A stretch of DNA of 64,000 bases from QAND01 sp003150225 (GCF_044357945.1 NZ_CP076563.1:248001-312000); one strand, 5' to 3'. Positions 41,174 through 50,627 are shown, numbered from the stretch's first letter. Numbers and translations: made by a program. Notes: a model not told the origin generated them from the letters alone.

Positions 41174-41725
41174 ATGAAGGATATTTCCCTCCATGTGATG
41201 GACATTCTCCAAAACAGCATTGCGGCAAAAGCCAGGCTGATGGAGATATGCGTCCTGGCGGATACTTCGGCTAATTGGCTGACGGTTTCCATCCGGGATG
41301 ATGGTAAGGGCATGGATGCGGAACTGGTACGGCGGGTTACCAGCCCCTTTACCACCAGCCGGACTACCCGGAAGGTGGGACTAGGGATTCCGCTCTTTCA
41401 AGCGGGAGCGGAGCAGACCGGCGGCAGCTTTTCCATCCAGAGCCAGGTGGGAAAGGGCACTTTGGTGAAAGCCGTCTATGTGATGGATTCCATCGACCGT
41501 CCCCCTAGGGGGGATATTGCCGGCGTGGTGTATACCGCTATCATCTGCAACCCTGAGCTGGATTTCATCTACCGGGTCGGGAAGGATGGAAGGGAATTTA
41601 TCGCGGATACAAGGGAATTGAAGGCCGTTTTAAACGGCGTTCCCCTTGACGATATCGAAGTCGGCCCCTGGCTGGCCGAATACCTCAAACAAGGCGAAAA
41701 TGATGTAATTGGAGGGGTTTTATAA
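41174..41725 (+). CDS. HATPase_c ATP-binding protein in the hydrogenase cluster
   Basis: 183 residues. The first 110 hold the ATPase Bergerat motifs: the N-box is DILQNSIAAKA, then RDDGKGMD and GLGIPLFQAGAE (G2), as in histidine kinases and MutL. No phosphoacceptor or dimerisation domain precedes it. The C-terminal 70 residues are a separate small domain. It sits between the two Fe-S subunits of a hydrogenase-like complex, so a regulatory role is likely; this arrangement is seen in clostridial hyd clusters. Confidence 0.8.
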   Translation: MKDISLHVMDILQNSIAAKARLMEICVLADTSANWLTVSIRDDGKGMDAELVRRVTSPFTTSRTTRKVGLGIPLFQAGAEQTGGSFSIQSQVGKGTLVKAVYVMDSIDRPPRGDIAGVVYTAIICNPELDFIYRVGKDGREFIADTRELKAVLNGVPLDDIEVGPWLAEYLKQGENDVIGGVL

Positions 41726-41726
41726 A

Positions 41727-42107
41727 ATGAAGTCGCTAAAAGAATTGGAAGAGATCAGAAACAGGGCTATGAGTCGTGTAAACATGCGGCATGACCGGGA
41801 TACCGGAACCCGTATCGTGGTGGGCATGGCTACCTGTGGCATTGCTGCCGGCGCTCGTCCCGTGCTGAACGCCTTTGTGGAAGAGGTTCAGAAGCGGGGC
41901 CTCAGCGATGTAGTGGTGTCCCAGACGGGTTGTATTGGCGTATGCCGCCTGGAGCCCATGGCTGAGGTGTACACTCCCGGCAATGAGAAGGTTACCTATG
42001 TGAAGCTTACTGCGGACATGGTTCCCAATATCATTAACCAGCACATCGTAAACGGCCAGCCTGTGATTGAGCAGACCATCGGCTATTACGAAGAGCATAA
42101 CAAATAA
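41727..42107 (+). CDS. Thioredoxin-like [2Fe-2S] ferredoxin, hydrogenase cluster (HydD-like)
   Basis: 126 residues with a [2Fe-2S] thioredoxin fold: VGMATCGIAAGA (first Cys near residue 38) and QTGCIGVCRLEP (second pair, near residue 76). The start ATG 41727 follows GGAGGGG. It is 41 bases before the HydB-like gene. Electron transfer next to the NADH-oxidising subunit is likely. Confidence 0.85.
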   Translation: MKSLKELEEIRNRAMSRVNMRHDRDTGTRIVVGMATCGIAAGARPVLNAFVEEVQKRGLSDVVVSQTGCIGVCRLEPMAEVYTPGNEKVTYVKLTADMVPNIINQHIVNGQPVIEQTIGYYEEHNK

Positions 42108-42148
42108 AATCACATCGTTTACTTGGGTTTATTGAGGAGGAAATCGAC

Positions 42149-43945
42149 ATGAATTTTTATCGCTCCCATGTGCTGGTCTGCGGTGGTACGGGCTGTACCT
42201 CTTCCGGATCCGCACAGATCATCGAGGAATTTAATAAGCAGATTCAGGCTGCTGGCCTGGAGAAAGAGGTTCAGGTTGTCCGTACCGGTTGTTTTGGACT
42301 GTGCGAGCTGGGCCCCGTGGTCATCGTTTATCCCGAAGGCTCCTTTTATAGCCGGGTAAAGGTAGAAGATGTAGCGGAGATCACCACCGAGCATCTGCTC
42401 AAAGGCCGCATTGTCCGCAGACTGCTCTATTCCGAGAGCGTAGTGGATGAGAACACCATCAAGAGCCTGGATAATGTGGACTTCTATAAAAAGCAGGAGC
42501 GGGTAGCCCTTCGGAACTGCGGCGTCATCGACCCTGAAAACATCGAAGAGTACATTGCTTTTGACGGCTACAAGGCCCTGGGTACCGTTTTGACCGAGAA
42601 GACCCCCCAGGAGGTTATCGACACCATCAAAGCCAGCGGCCTCCGCGGCCGGGGCGGTGCCGGATTCCCCACCGGCCTTAAGTGGCAGTTCGCGTCCGGC
42701 TACCAGGACGATCAGAAATATGTCCTTTGTAACGCTGATGAGGGCGATCCCGGCGCGTTCATGGATCGTTCCATCTTGGAAGGCGATCCCCATGTGGTCA
42801 TCGAGGCCATGGCTATCGCAGGCTACGCCATCGGCGCCACCCAAGGCTATATCTACGTTCGGGCAGAGTATCCCATCGCGGTGCACCGCCTGGAGGTTGC
42901 CATCGGCCAGGCTCGGGAATACGGCATGCTGGGCAAGAACATCTTTGGCAGCGGGTTCGATTTCGATCTGGAGATCCGTCTGGGCGCCGGCGCTTTCGTG
43001 TGTGGCGAGGAAACCGCTCTGATGCGCTCGGTAGAGGGCAAGCGGGGCGAACCTACCCCTCGGCCTCCTTTCCCGGCGGAGAAGGGCCTTTTTGCCAAGC
43101 CTTCGGTTTTGAACAACGTTGAGACCTATGCCAACGTACCCCGCATCATCCTCAATGGGCCCGAGTGGTTCTCCGCTATGGGCACCGAGAAGAGCAAGGG
43201 CACCAAGGTATTTGCGCTGGGCGGCAAGATCAACAATACTGGATTGGTTGAGGTTCCCATGGGCACTACCCTCCGGGAGATCATCTACGAAATCGGCGGA
43301 GGCATTCCCAACGGCAAAAAGTTTAAGGCTGCTCAGACTGGTGGTCCTTCCGGCGGATGTATCCCTGCGGAGCACCTGGACACCCCCATCGACTACGATA
43401 ACCTTATGGCCATCGGCAGCATGATGGGTTCCGGCGGTTTGATCGTTATGGACGAGGACAACTGCATGGTGGACATTGCCCGGTTCTTCCTGGACTTCAT
43501 CGTGGATGAGAGCTGCGGCAAATGCACCCCCTGCCGGGTTGGCACCAAGAAAATGATGGAGATCCTGGACCGTATCGTCGCTGGCAAGGGTGAGGAAGGG
43601 GACATCGAGCGCCTAGAGGAACTGGGCAATGAGATCAAAGCAACCGCCTTGTGCGGCCTTGGCCAGACTGCGCCAAACCCTGTGCTGTCCACCATCCATT
43701 ATTTCCGGGATGAGTATGAAGCCCATATCAAGGAAAAGCGGTGTCCCGCTGGGCATTGCCGGTCTTTGCTTTCCTATAAGATCGATCCTGAAAAGTGCAA
43801 AGGCTGCAGCCTTTGCGCCCGTAACTGCCCTGCTGATGCCATCTCCGGCACCGTGGGCAAGCCGTACAGTATCGATACCACCAAGTGCATCAAGTGCGGA
43901 GCTTGTGAGAGCGCCTGTAAGTTCAGCGCAATCTCCAAATCCTAA
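42149..43945 (+). CDS. NADH-binding HydB/NuoF-like subunit
   Basis: 598 residues. Order: N-terminal [2Fe-2S] thioredoxin-like domain (about 1-120, CGGTGCTSSGS and GCFGLCELG), the FMN/NADH domain with RGRGGAGFPTG (near residue 170) and CNADEGDPGAFMD, the [4Fe-4S] site CGKCTPCRVGTKKM (near 455), and two C-terminal ferredoxin clusters (CKGCSLCARNCP and CIKCGACESACK). These are the features of the beta subunit of bifurcating [FeFe]-hydrogenases and related NADH:ferredoxin enzymes. The expected hydA does not follow; a terminator does. Confidence 0.92.
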   Translation: MNFYRSHVLVCGGTGCTSSGSAQIIEEFNKQIQAAGLEKEVQVVRTGCFGLCELGPVVIVYPEGSFYSRVKVEDVAEITTEHLLKGRIVRRLLYSESVVDENTIKSLDNVDFYKKQERVALRNCGVIDPENIEEYIAFDGYKALGTVLTEKTPQEVIDTIKASGLRGRGGAGFPTGLKWQFASGYQDDQKYVLCNADEGDPGAFMDRSILEGDPHVVIEAMAIAGYAIGATQGYIYVRAEYPIAVHRLEVAIGQAREYGMLGKNIFGSGFDFDLEIRLGAGAFVCGEETALMRSVEGKRGEPTPRPPFPAEKGLFAKPSVLNNVETYANVPRIILNGPEWFSAMGTEKSKGTKVFALGGKINNTGLVEVPMGTTLREIIYEIGGGIPNGKKFKAAQTGGPSGGCIPAEHLDTPIDYDNLMAIGSMMGSGGLIVMDEDNCMVDIARFFLDFIVDESCGKCTPCRVGTKKMMEILDRIVAGKGEEGDIERLEELGNEIKATALCGLGQTAPNPVLSTIHYFRDEYEAHIKEKRCPAGHCRSLLSYKIDPEKCKGCSLCARNCPADAISGTVGKPYSIDTTKCIKCGACESACKFSAISKS

Positions 43946-43956
43946 CAAACCGTTTT

Positions 43957-43990
43957 TAAAAAAGGTCTGGCAGATGCCGGGCCTTTTTTT
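43957..43990 (+). terminator. Terminator after the HydB-like gene
   Basis: AAAAAAGG(T)C(T)GGC and GCC(G)GGCCTTTTTT arms around AGAT, with T-run; it closes the hydrogenase cluster. Confidence 0.85.
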
Positions 43991-44089
43991 GTGTCTGCCA
44001 CGGTATCCATGTGCCGGTGCGAATAGGAACTCTATGTGGGTGCAAGCTTAAAAGGGGAATTTTGGACAATACCAAGTATTGGGTGTTTC

Positions 44090-44117
44090 TTTACAATTCC
44101 CAAATAATTGATAGAAT
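44090..44117 (+). promoter_or_regulatory. Possible promoter upstream of the 44150 gene and parEC
   Basis: TTTACA (44090-44095), 16 bases, TAGAAT (44112-44117), 32 bases before the ATG at 44150. Confidence 0.4.
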
Positions 44118-44149
44118 ATATAGTATTACCAGAAAAGGAAGGTAACACG

Positions 44150-44668
44150 ATGCCTTTTTCCAATCCAATGCTTTGGGGTGTTCTAGTCCTGATGCTTTTG
44201 CCCATCATCGGCACCATCCTTTGGCTGCTGAAGCGGGTGCTGAAACTATCTTTCTCCGTAGGGAAGATTCTTCTATTGCTGTTTGCCATCTGGTTTGTCT
44301 TTACGGCTGTAACTGGCGGGCTGAGCGATGTGTTTGGGAATATCAGCAAACCGAAGATCAGCCAGGAGGACGGAAAGCTGACCTATATCTCCGCCTTTTC
44401 TAAAACCAATCTGGATCTTGCGGACTATCAGGAACAAAACCAAGAATACAGCGTTAACACCGCTTTTGGCTCGGTAACGGTAACGGTGCCACAGGGGACT
44501 GTGGTTAAGCTGACCGTCCAGGGCTTTGCCTCCACCATCCACGATGGGGAGGATAAGACGACCCTAGCCTTTGGGGAAAAAGAATTGGTGGTCGGTAGTG
44601 GGAGCAACATCGTGGAGATGCGGGTCAACGCCGCCTTTATGCGGTTGAATTTCATACGAGGGGAATAG
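44150..44668 (+). CDS. Membrane protein with two helices and an extracytoplasmic beta domain, unknown
   Basis: Two hydrophobic segments (about residues 8-28 and 38-60) are followed by about 105 residues with alternating strands (TAFGSVTVTVPQGTVVKLTVQGF), reminiscent of the C-terminal beta domain of LiaF-like cell-envelope proteins. I do not name a family. 172 residues. ATG 44150 with GGAAGG upstream. It is followed after 7 bases by parE, so it is probably in the same transcript. Confidence 0.6.
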   Translation: MPFSNPMLWGVLVLMLLPIIGTILWLLKRVLKLSFSVGKILLLLFAIWFVFTAVTGGLSDVFGNISKPKISQEDGKLTYISAFSKTNLDLADYQEQNQEYSVNTAFGSVTVTVPQGTVVKLTVQGFASTIHDGEDKTTLAFGEKELVVGSGSNIVEMRVNAAFMRLNFIRGE

Positions 44669-44675
44669 GGAAGCT

Positions 44676-46655
44676 ATGGCCAAGACGACATACGGAGCCA
44701 GTGAGATCAGGGTGTTGGAGGGACTGGAAGCGGTACGAGTCCGCCCCGGCATGTATATTGGCACCACTGAAACCAGGGGATTGCACCATCTTTTATGGGA
44801 GATCGTGGACAACGCAATCGATGAAGCTGCCAACGGCTTTGCCGACCGGGTTTCCATCACCCTTAACCGGGATGGCTCCGCTACGGTGGAGGACAACGGC
44901 AGGGGCATTCCAGTGGACGAGCATCCTCAGCTGAAGGTGCCTGCTGTCCAGGTTGTATTTACCCAGCTTCATGCAGGCGGTAAGTTCGATAATAAGAGCT
45001 ATCAGTACTCCGGCGGTCTTCACGGGGTGGGAGCCAGCGTGGTCAACGCTCTTTCCCGCAAACTTACGGTGGAGGTCGCGGTAGGAGGGATGCTCTACCG
45101 CCAGGAATACGCGTCGGAGTATGATGATGCCCAGAAGAAGGTCATTGCTGGGAAGCCGGTTACCGACCTCATGGAACTGGGGCGTACCCGGCGAAAGGGA
45201 AGTCGGATCACCTTTTGGCCCGATGACCGAATCTTTGACGACATTCGCTTCAACCGAGAGGTCATCGCCCGTCGCGTCCGAGAACTGGCATTTTTGAACC
45301 CCGGGATCACCTTGATCCTTACCGACGACCGCCTCAACCGAGAGGATGAGAACCGGGAGGTATCCTTCTGCTACCATGGCGGAATCGCCGACTACGTCAA
45401 ATACGTCAATAGCGATAAAACCGTCCTGTTTGATAGCCCTATTTACTTGAAGGGAAAGCAGGATGGTGTTCTCATCGAGATTGCCATTCAGTACAACGAT
45501 ACCGATGGGGAAAACATCTATTCCTTTGTTAACAATATTCCCACTCCGGAAGGCGGTACCCACGAGATGGGATTCAAGGCCGCCTATACCAAGTGCTTCA
45601 ACGACTATTCCCGAAGGGCTGGCATCTTAAAAGAGAAGGAAGCAAACCGGGCGGGAGAGGATTACCGTGCCGGCATGAGCGCCATTATCTCCATCAAGAT
45701 GCAAAACGCACAGTTTGAGGGACAGACCAAGAGCAAGCTGGGAAATACCGAAGCGCGGACGGCGGTGGACGGGTTTGTCAGCGAGCATCTGCCGGATTTT
45801 CTTTCCGATCTGCGGAACGCCAAGGTGGTATCGGCCATTGCGGAAAAGGCGGCTCAGGCAGCTCGGGAGCGGGAAGCCGCGAAAAAGGCAAAAACCCTTG
45901 CCCGGGAAAGAAGTAAGCTGGAAAGCGCGCCACTGGTAGGGAAGTTGGCTAGCTGCACGGGCAGAAACCCCAAAGAAAACGAATTGTTTCTGGTGGAAGG
46001 TGATTCCGCCGGCGGTACGGCCAAACAGGGCCGAGACCGGCGGTTCCAGGCGATCTTGCCTCTCCGCGGCAAGCCCCTCAACAGCGAAAAGCGCAAGATC
46101 GACCAGGTGCTGGCCAACGAGGAGATTCGCACCATCATCACGGCCCTAGGCACCGGGATCGACAACAACTTCGATCTTTCCAGCCTCAAGTACGACAGGG
46201 TCATCATCCTCTCGGATGCGGATCAGGACGGCGCCCATATTCGTGCCATTCTTTTGACCTTTTTCTTCCGGTTTATGCGGCCTCTTATCAACGAGGGACA
46301 CGTCTATATCGGCATGCCCCCCCTGTATAAGATCACAAAGGGAAATAAATCGGAGTATGCCTATGACGATGAGACCATGGAGCGGATGGTGAAGAAGCTG
46401 GAGCGCAACTATACCCTTCAGCGCTATAAGGGATTGGGAGAGATGAATCCAGAACAGCTGTGGGACACCACGCTAAACCCCGAGACCCGGACCATGATGC
46501 GGGTATCGGTGGAGGACGCTATTGAGGCGGATCGCCGTATTTCGGTGCTGATGGGGGATAAGGCGGAGCCCCGGCGGGATTATATCTACCAATACGCCAA
46601 TTTCAACAAAGAGGACGCCCTCTATAAGATGGAGGTGAACCGCATTGGCCAGTAA
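44676..46655 (+). CDS. parE: DNA topoisomerase IV subunit B (ParE) / GyrB-like
   Basis: ATPase subunit of a type IIA topoisomerase. ATP site DNAIDEAANG and GRGIPVD (near residue 45), the GGLHGVGASVVNALS loop and the TOPRIM motif LVEGDSAGGTAKQGRDR with DADQDGAHIR are present. 659 residues, in the ParE/GyrB range. The linked subunit A gene lacks the GyrA C-terminal box QRRGGKG, which favours ParE/ParC. It overlaps parC by 11 bases. Confidence 0.88.
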   Translation: MAKTTYGASEIRVLEGLEAVRVRPGMYIGTTETRGLHHLLWEIVDNAIDEAANGFADRVSITLNRDGSATVEDNGRGIPVDEHPQLKVPAVQVVFTQLHAGGKFDNKSYQYSGGLHGVGASVVNALSRKLTVEVAVGGMLYRQEYASEYDDAQKKVIAGKPVTDLMELGRTRRKGSRITFWPDDRIFDDIRFNREVIARRVRELAFLNPGITLILTDDRLNREDENREVSFCYHGGIADYVKYVNSDKTVLFDSPIYLKGKQDGVLIEIAIQYNDTDGENIYSFVNNIPTPEGGTHEMGFKAAYTKCFNDYSRRAGILKEKEANRAGEDYRAGMSAIISIKMQNAQFEGQTKSKLGNTEARTAVDGFVSEHLPDFLSDLRNAKVVSAIAEKAAQAAREREAAKKAKTLARERSKLESAPLVGKLASCTGRNPKENELFLVEGDSAGGTAKQGRDRRFQAILPLRGKPLNSEKRKIDQVLANEEIRTIITALGTGIDNNFDLSSLKYDRVIILSDADQDGAHIRAILLTFFFRFMRPLINEGHVYIGMPPLYKITKGNKSEYAYDDETMERMVKKLERNYTLQRYKGLGEMNPEQLWDTTLNPETRTMMRVSVEDAIEADRRISVLMGDKAEPRRDYIYQYANFNKEDALYKMEVNRIGQ

Positions 46656-49074
46656 AAAGCAGTCTGCCGCACCCAAAACGCTGGGACGGATCATCGAGCG
46701 TCCCTTGGAGGAGGTGATGCACACCTCCATGATTCCCTACGCGGAGTATGTCATTTTGGAGCGGGCTCTGCCTCGGGTGGAGGATGGGCTAAAGCCGGTG
46801 CAAAGGCGCATCCTCTATTCCATGATGGAGTTGGGCATTACCCCCGATAAACCCCACCGCAAATGCGCTCGGATTGTAGGGGATACCCTGGGAAAATACC
46901 ATCCCCATGGGGATTCCTCGGTATACAACGCCCTGGTTCGTATGGCCCAGGATTTTAATATGAGCGTGCCCCTGGTGGATGGTCACGGCAATTTTGGCAG
47001 CATCGACGGAGATCCTGCTGCCGCTATGCGGTATACCGAGGCCCGCCTTACCCCAGCTGCTTTGGAACTGCTACGGGATATTGAAAAGGAGACGGTCTCC
47101 TTCTCTTTAAATTTTGATGACAGCCAGAAGGAGCCGGATATGCTCCCTGGCCGTTTTCCCAATCTCTTGGTCAATGGAGCCCAGGGGATCGCTGTGGGCC
47201 TCAGCACCAGTATTCCGCCCCACAACATGGGGGAGGCCATTGACGGCGTCATTGCCATGCTGCGCAAGCCTAGGATTTCCCTGGATGAGTTAATGGAGCA
47301 TATCAAGGGCCCGGATTTCCCGACGGGGGGCTTTTGTACCTGTGGGGATGACCTGAAAAAGGCCTATGAGACCGGCAAAGGATCGGTAAGCCTTCGGGCC
47401 AAGACTGAGATTGAACGGGATAAGAACGGGAAAAGCAGAATCGTCATAACGGAATTGCCCTATCAGGTGGAAAAAGCGGGCCTTTTGGGCAAAATATTGA
47501 AGCTGTGTGAGGATAGAAAGGGCATCCTCTCTGCAATTTCCGACATCCGGGACGAATCCGATAAAACCGGTATGCGGGCTGTTATCGAGATCAAAAAGGA
47601 CGGGGACGCCGATAAAATCCTCAACTACCTCTATAAGCACAGCGATCTCCAGATTAACTTTAGTTTCAATATGGTGGCCATTGTAGCCGGCAAGCCCCGG
47701 CTATTAGGGCTTATGGAGATGTGCCGCCATTATGCGGACTACCAGAAGGAGATCCTCTTAAAGCGTACCAACTATGAGCTTTTTGAGGCGGAACGGCGGG
47801 AGCATATCCTGTCGGGATTGATCCTGGCGGCCCTTAACATCGATGAGGTAATCCGCATCATTCGGGCCAGCGAGAACGCCCAAGCCGCCCGAATCGCTCT
47901 GATGGACATCTTTGCGCTCACCAGCGAACAGGCCCAGGCCATCCTGGACATGCGCCTGCGCCGGCTTACCTCACTGGAGGTTATTGCGCTTCGCAAAGAG
48001 CATGCTGAGGTAACGGCTCTCATTGAGGAGCTGCGGGGCATTGTAGAGGATGAGCGGAAGCTGGTCAATCTTCTGGTCAAGGAACTGCGGGAGATCAAAT
48101 CCAAATATGCCGGACCCCGCCGGACGGTGCTTCAGGAAAAGCTGGCCATTCGTACGGTGGAGGTAAAGGAGGCGGCTGCAAGCGAGCCATGCGATGTGAT
48201 CTATACCCGGAAGGGTTACCTCAAACGCATGGATAAGCGGATCGCCCAGAAAGCCGATGAATCCTATGCCGAGGACGCCTTTGTCATTCCAACTCGAACC
48301 GATGATAAACTGCTGCTGTTTACCAATTTAGGGAATATGTTGGTGCTGCCGGTATCCGCGGTGCCTCAGGGAAAGCTGCGGGATCGGGGCAGCAGCGTAC
48401 ATTCTTTGGTCTCTGGTATGGAGAAGGAGGAGTCCCCGGTGGCCATTCTACCCCAGGGAGATGGGCAGGGCGAGCTTCTTTTCCTAACCCGGATGGGAAT
48501 GGTAAAACGCACGGCTATGGCGGAATACCGCACCAGCCGCAACAGGCTTGCGGCCTGTGGCCTCAAGGGTGAGGATAGGCTGTTTACCGTACTGCCTGCG
48601 GGGGAAGGGGACCTGACCCTCATCAGCCGCAATGGGTTTGCTATTCGCTTTGATGCCGCATCGGTGCCCACGCAGGGACGGACGGCAGGTGGTGTGAAGT
48701 GCATCAATTTGGCGCCTGGAGACGCCGTCCTGTCGGCAGGCCAATGGCTGGGAGAGGAAACCTTGATCCTGGTGAGCGACCGGGGCTATGGAAAGCGGAT
48801 GCAGGTACAGGAGATCGAGGTTCAAAACCGTAACGGAAAGGGCCAGAGGATCTTTGGGTTTGACCGGGAGGGTGTATACGGAGCCATACTTGCGGGGGCG
48901 GAGATTGCAGAGCTTGGAGAAACCGTTTTGCTACACCAGGAGGGGGGAGAAACCACCCCGGTTGCGGTATCCGAGATGCCCCTTGAGACCAAGCAGGGGA
49001 AAGGGGTCCCCCTGGTGTTGGCCCTGTTCGATAATATTGTGAATAAAATATCAAAACAACTATTGAATCAGTAA
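46645..49074 (+). CDS. parC: DNA topoisomerase IV subunit A (ParC) / GyrA-like
   Basis: DNA-cleaving subunit. The breakage-reunion domain includes the catalytic tyrosine in AAAMRYTEARLTP (near residue 130) and KPHRKCARIVGD. It is followed by a coiled coil (near 430-480) and a C-terminal beta-pinwheel of about 320 residues. The canonical GyrA-box QRRGGKG is absent; only QNRNGKGQR resembles it. The start TTG 46645 follows GGAGGTG and overlaps parE. 809 residues. Confidence 0.88.
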   Translation: MASKKQSAAPKTLGRIIERPLEEVMHTSMIPYAEYVILERALPRVEDGLKPVQRRILYSMMELGITPDKPHRKCARIVGDTLGKYHPHGDSSVYNALVRMAQDFNMSVPLVDGHGNFGSIDGDPAAAMRYTEARLTPAALELLRDIEKETVSFSLNFDDSQKEPDMLPGRFPNLLVNGAQGIAVGLSTSIPPHNMGEAIDGVIAMLRKPRISLDELMEHIKGPDFPTGGFCTCGDDLKKAYETGKGSVSLRAKTEIERDKNGKSRIVITELPYQVEKAGLLGKILKLCEDRKGILSAISDIRDESDKTGMRAVIEIKKDGDADKILNYLYKHSDLQINFSFNMVAIVAGKPRLLGLMEMCRHYADYQKEILLKRTNYELFEAERREHILSGLILAALNIDEVIRIIRASENAQAARIALMDIFALTSEQAQAILDMRLRRLTSLEVIALRKEHAEVTALIEELRGIVEDERKLVNLLVKELREIKSKYAGPRRTVLQEKLAIRTVEVKEAAASEPCDVIYTRKGYLKRMDKRIAQKADESYAEDAFVIPTRTDDKLLLFTNLGNMLVLPVSAVPQGKLRDRGSSVHSLVSGMEKEESPVAILPQGDGQGELLFLTRMGMVKRTAMAEYRTSRNRLAACGLKGEDRLFTVLPAGEGDLTLISRNGFAIRFDAASVPTQGRTAGGVKCINLAPGDAVLSAGQWLGEETLILVSDRGYGKRMQVQEIEVQNRNGKGQRIFGFDREGVYGAILAGAEIAELGETVLLHQEGGETTPVAVSEMPLETKQGKGVPLVLALFDNIVNKISKQLLNQ

Positions 49075-49090
49075 AAATAAAGGATATAAT
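49063..49090 (+). promoter_or_regulatory. Promoter of the polysaccharide deacetylase gene
   Basis: TTGAAT (49063-49068), 16 bases, TATAAT (49085-49090), overlapping the end of parC. Confidence 0.55.
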
Positions 49091-49149
49091 GGAACCGAAA
49101 TACGGTAAATATCGTCTTATTTCGCAAACGACAGATCCTTGGTGAAGAC

Positions 49150-50589
49150 ATGAAAAAAATGCTGCAAAAAATATCGATATTGGGAATGGCCCTTCTTTTG
49201 ATGCTCTGCGTTGCCTGCGGTGGGAACAACGCTCGCGTATTTACGGTAGAGTCCATGGCAAAGGACTTTCAGGCGGTTGGGGAAAACACGACTCAGACAA
49301 TCGAAGGCCCCTTGGGATATCTTGCTTCCGTTACCTCCACGGAGCGGAGCGATAACCATGAGATCCACCTGTCCTATCCCAAAAGTGAAAACGAGTATTT
49401 CAATCGCAGCATGCGGCAATTGGCCTCCCAGGAGATGAAGATGTTCCATGCCTTTCGGAAGGACAAAGAGGGAAAGTTCACCTTGACGATGAATTATCAG
49501 GTGGCCAATCTGGATGACAGCGTGCTCAGCATTTTGCTGCTTTCCAATATGTCCTGGCCGGACGGTTCCTATCTGCACCTGTCCTCTCGGAACTTCAGTG
49601 TGAAAACGGGATACCCTTTGGTGCTGGACGATCTTTTCCTGGCGGACAGCGGCTACGATGAAGCGCTTGCCCAGCTGGTGACTGGAGAACTGATGGCTAT
49701 GAACGGCCGCGACCGGCTGGTGGCCAACGCCGGAAGCGCTGAGGAAGGAGCCCTCAGCGAGGGCTTTTCCCTTTCCCTTGCGGATCTATCCGATTTCTAT
49801 CTTGAAGGGGACAGCGTCTGCTTTATTCTGGATCGAGACCGTGTGGCCGTAAAAGATGAAGGCGCTGTGGTGGTGAAGGTGGAGAAAGCCAAACTGGCCC
49901 AGTACTTGGCTGAACCGGGAGATGTTAACGGGGTGGAGCCTACGCCCATTCCCACGCCTGTTCCGACCCCTGCGCCCCATGATCCCCAGAAAAAGTACGT
50001 GGCCCTAACCTTTGATGATGGCCCCAACCCAAAAACGACCCCGATGTTGCTGGATATTCTAAAGGAGAAGAACGTGAAAGCCACCTTCTTCTGCCTGGGC
50101 AGCAATGTGGACAAGTACCCCGAAATTGCGAAACGCGCGGCCGACGAAGGGCATCTGGTGTGCAGCCATACCTATTCCCACAAGAACCTCAATAAGCTTT
50201 CCGCCGACGAAATCAAAAACGAAATGGAGCGCGCAGATCAGGCTATCCAAGCGGCTACGGGTCAGCGTCCTAAATACATTCGGCCGCCCTATGGCAACGC
50301 GAACGATACCGTAAAGCAGACCATAGACCGGCCGTTGGTAAACTGGTCGGTGGATCCTGAGGATTGGAAGATCCGCAATGCCGCCCAGATCACCAGCCGG
50401 GTGGTAGCGGCGACGGAGGAGGGGGATATCATCCTCAGCCACGATATTTATAGCGAAACGGTCAACTCCGTGGCGGGCACCATCGATCAGCTTCGGGCCC
50501 AAGGCTATGAATTTGTGACGGTAGATCAGCTCTTTGCCATCTATGAGACTAATCCCCAGCCCGGAAACAAGGTATTTGAGGCAAAATAA
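49150..50589 (+). CDS. Lipoprotein polysaccharide deacetylase with N-terminal DUF3298-like domain
   Basis: A signal peptide ends in LMLCVACGG, with a likely lipidated cysteine near residue 24. Residues about 60-265 (LSYPKSENEYFNRSMRQLAS, GYPLVLDDLF) resemble the DUF4163/DUF3298 (RsiV-like) region. A Pro/Thr linker follows. The NodB domain (about 280-470) has TFDDGPNPKTT, HTYSHKNLN, RPPYGNAN and ILSHDI, the zinc and catalytic sites of peptidoglycan or chitin deacetylases. 479 residues. Likely acts on the cell wall outside the membrane. A terminator follows. Confidence 0.87.
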   Translation: MKKMLQKISILGMALLLMLCVACGGNNARVFTVESMAKDFQAVGENTTQTIEGPLGYLASVTSTERSDNHEIHLSYPKSENEYFNRSMRQLASQEMKMFHAFRKDKEGKFTLTMNYQVANLDDSVLSILLLSNMSWPDGSYLHLSSRNFSVKTGYPLVLDDLFLADSGYDEALAQLVTGELMAMNGRDRLVANAGSAEEGALSEGFSLSLADLSDFYLEGDSVCFILDRDRVAVKDEGAVVVKVEKAKLAQYLAEPGDVNGVEPTPIPTPVPTPAPHDPQKKYVALTFDDGPNPKTTPMLLDILKEKNVKATFFCLGSNVDKYPEIAKRAADEGHLVCSHTYSHKNLNKLSADEIKNEMERADQAIQAATGQRPKYIRPPYGNANDTVKQTIDRPLVNWSVDPEDWKIRNAAQITSRVVAATEEGDIILSHDIYSETVNSVAGTIDQLRAQGYEFVTVDQLFAIYETNPQPGNKVFEAK

Positions 50590-50591
50590 AT

Positions 50592-50618
50592 AAAAAGGCG
50601 GCAGCAGCCGCCTTTTTT
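50592..50618. terminator. Bidirectional terminator between the deacetylase gene and nagA
   Basis: AAAAAGGCGGC-AGCA-GCCGCCTTTTTT. Confidence 0.92.
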
Positions 50619-50627
50619 GTTTTGGTC

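Noticed and set aside
42119..43375. 418-codon frame antisense to the HydB-like gene
   Set aside because: No similarity recognised; the sense strand has all the expected cofactor motifs.
44676..49074. Assignment of the topoisomerase pair as GyrB/GyrA
   Set aside because: The subunit A C-terminal domain lacks the QRRGGKG box; ParE/ParC preferred, though the distinction is not certain.
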